Shown here one piece after another: positions 63,094 through 64,000 of a stretch of DNA of 64,000 bases. Every line of letters starts with the position of its first letter. Position 1 is the stretch's first letter. Location: the NCBI GenBank assembly GCA_021818985.1, contig JAKASO010000003.1, positions 36,641 to 100,640 of the forward strand. Direction: 5' to 3'. The translations under genes were made by a program, and so were the position numbers. The DNA comes from a bacterium. Its GTDB lineage: Bacteria > SZUA-79 > Acidulodesulfobacterales > Acidulodesulfobacteraceae. The notes beneath the pieces are model-generated. The model had not been told where the DNA came from, made no database searches, and worked only from the letters and a program-made list of their open reading frames with translations.

Positions 63094-63390
63094 GTGAATC
63101 AAACGAGCCACAGACTGGGGTCAGCCCGCTTCGGTGCGGTTCAGCCCGTCAAGCAAAAAAAGGGACTGAAACAAGCGCATCCGGCGCCATTTCCCGAAGA
63201 ATTGCCATTTCGTTTAATTCAACTGTATTCTTTCAAGGACAATATTATTCTCGATCCCTTTATGGGAAGCGGAACAGCTGCTGCCGCGGCATTAAAATCG
63301 GGAAGAAAGTTTGTAGGTTACGATATAAAGCAGGAGTATATAGACCTCGCTGAAAAAAGAATTTCACAGCTTTTAATCCGTATTAGTTAA
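63094..63390 (+). pseudogene. C-terminal fragment of a site-specific DNA methyltransferase
   Basis: From about 63177 the frame reads HPAPFPEELPFRLIQLYSF and DPFMGSGTAAAAALKSGRKF followed by VGYDIKQEYIDLAEKRI, the motif X and I end of N4/N6 amino-methyltransferases of type II systems. The target-recognition and catalytic DPPY parts are missing. The preceding 80 bp are GC-rich compared with the surroundings (CAGCCCG repeated), not methylase-like. It is a truncated remnant. Confidence 0.7.
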
Positions 63391-63803
63391 TGGATTAATA
63401 ATTTTAAAGCCAATAATTTTAACTATATTACAGAGATTATCGTCGGCAGAAACAAAATACCAGTCGTCTTCGGAAATTAGGCTGAAACATCCGAGATGCC
63501 GAGATGCATTGCATCTAAAGTTCTAAGACCGTGTTTTTTGCCGTATTTTTTAAATAAATTTTCGGATTCTTGTAAAACGGGATAGCTCATATTCTCCACG
63601 TTAAATCGGGCAATTTCTTCTTCAAAACCTTCAATTGCCAAATTCAAAGAATACTCATCTATCTCGTTATTTCTGAATCGTCTATATAAAGCGCTTAAAA
63701 ACTCTAATTTACAAAGGCCTAAAACGAAAATTTTATTGTCTATGGATGTTATAAGTTTTGTAACTTTTTCCGAACCGTCTTCTTCGTGAAAAAATAGAAT
63801 CAT
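63373..63803 (-). pseudogene. PIN-domain toxin (VapC-like), disrupted
   Basis: The first frame (63803 to 63477) reads MILFFHEEDGSEKVTKLI ... LRTLDAMHLGI, a VapC PIN domain. It then runs out of frame because CCGAGATG is tandemly duplicated at 63491-63506. Removing one copy restores HLGCFSLISEDDWYFVSADD and NLCNIVKIIGFKIINPLT to the stop at 63373, the normal PIN C-terminus. The N-terminal LDTSALVKL strand with the first catalytic Asp is also absent. Both lesions point to loss of RNase activity. Confidence 0.8.
63491..63506. repeat. 8-bp tandem duplication that shifts the vapC frame
   Basis: CCGAGATG occurs twice in a row. Its length is not a multiple of three, so it breaks the PIN-domain frame. 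Confidence 0.85.
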
Positions 63804-64000
63804 ATCCTTTCTTCTCTAAGTAATACGATATCTTTTCCAAGAGAGCCTTTTATACTTTCAAGCGCCTTTCGCACTTTTATATAAGATAAGCCGCTCTTTT
63901 TAACGGGTTTTGTTTGCACGGATTTTAACGCGATTACCATATCGTAAACTTTTATGATTTCGGACGGTTCCAAATGTTCTAATTCCTTTATGGTTTGGTC
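63800..64000 (-). CDS. putative antitoxin of the PIN toxin (cut by window edge)
   Basis: 66 residues are open from the window edge to the TGA at 63800, which overlaps the toxin ATG as ATGA. The sequence (LEHLEPSEIIKVYDMVIALK, then LSYIKVRKALESIKGSLGKD and IVLLREERI) is helical and charged and looks like the short antitoxins that precede PIN toxins. No VapB-type DNA-binding fold can be named. The start lies outside the window. Confidence 0.6.
   Translation of the reverse strand, partial: DQTIKELEHLEPSEIIKVYDMVIALKSVQTKPVKKSGLSYIKVRKALESIKGSLGKDIVLLREERI

Overview
The window is AT-rich chromosomal DNA from a Gram-negative bacterium. It carries a Tat translocase, a type IV pilus secretin with its alignment proteins, lipoproteins, a heptose-isomerase gene (gmhA), SecDF-YajC and the queuosine genes. 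The gene order (tmk-holB-ricT-metG; queA-tgt-yajC-secD-secF-recJ; purH-purD-purE-tsaC-mtnP-pfkB) resembles Deltaproteobacteria/Desulfobacterota. A P-type proton ATPase, an NRAMP-type transporter, DsrE/TusA sulfur proteins and two rubredoxins would fit an anaerobic or acid-adapted sulfur-cycling lineage. That placement is inference; there is no rRNA gene here to fix it.

Layout. 1-3.4 kb: minus-strand tmk-holB-ricT-metG cluster, metG cut by the window edge. 3.5-15.8 kb: plus-strand run queA, tgt, yajC, secD, secF, recJ, pilMNOPQ, tatC. 15.8-24.0 kb: minus-strand run purH, purD, purE, tsaC, mtnP, pfkB, a TPR lipoprotein, rodZ, plus a tusA-like gene. 24-33.3 kb: small lipoprotein, SMR-type protein, gmhA, thiol oxidoreductase, DHS-like protein, two rubredoxins, a long argS, two peptide-ABC ATPases, DksA-type zinc-finger protein. 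33.5-43.2 kb: tRNA-Arg, dgt, thiD, polX, yggT, dnaB, divIVA and the rpsF-rpsR-DUF2232-rplI cluster. 43.5-53.7 kb: B12-type radical SAM protein, NRAMP transporter, ROK kinase, GGDEF-EAL protein, beta-CASP nuclease, UbiB kinase. 51.8-64 kb: patchy and partly decayed, holding remnants of DUF167, DsrE, Crp/Fnr, glycosyltransferase-like and DNA-methylase genes, a frameshifted P-type ATPase and a broken vapC, mixed with intact hsp20, HU, DsrE-like, DUF234-ATPase and tRNA-Pro genes.

The most unusual signal is a mutational signature, not a gene. More than twenty perfect tandem duplications with 9-15 bp units occur, nearly all in intergenic DNA or straddling a start or stop codon. An 8-bp example has shifted the frame of vapC, and a 13-bp example duplicates the start codon of the proton ATPase. 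A second signal is a pair of about 130-bp dispersed elements (33.4 and 43.4 kb) with conserved ends and a variable core of identical length. I did not find a convincing new multi-gene defence or biosynthetic system. No cas genes, integrase or intact transposase is visible.
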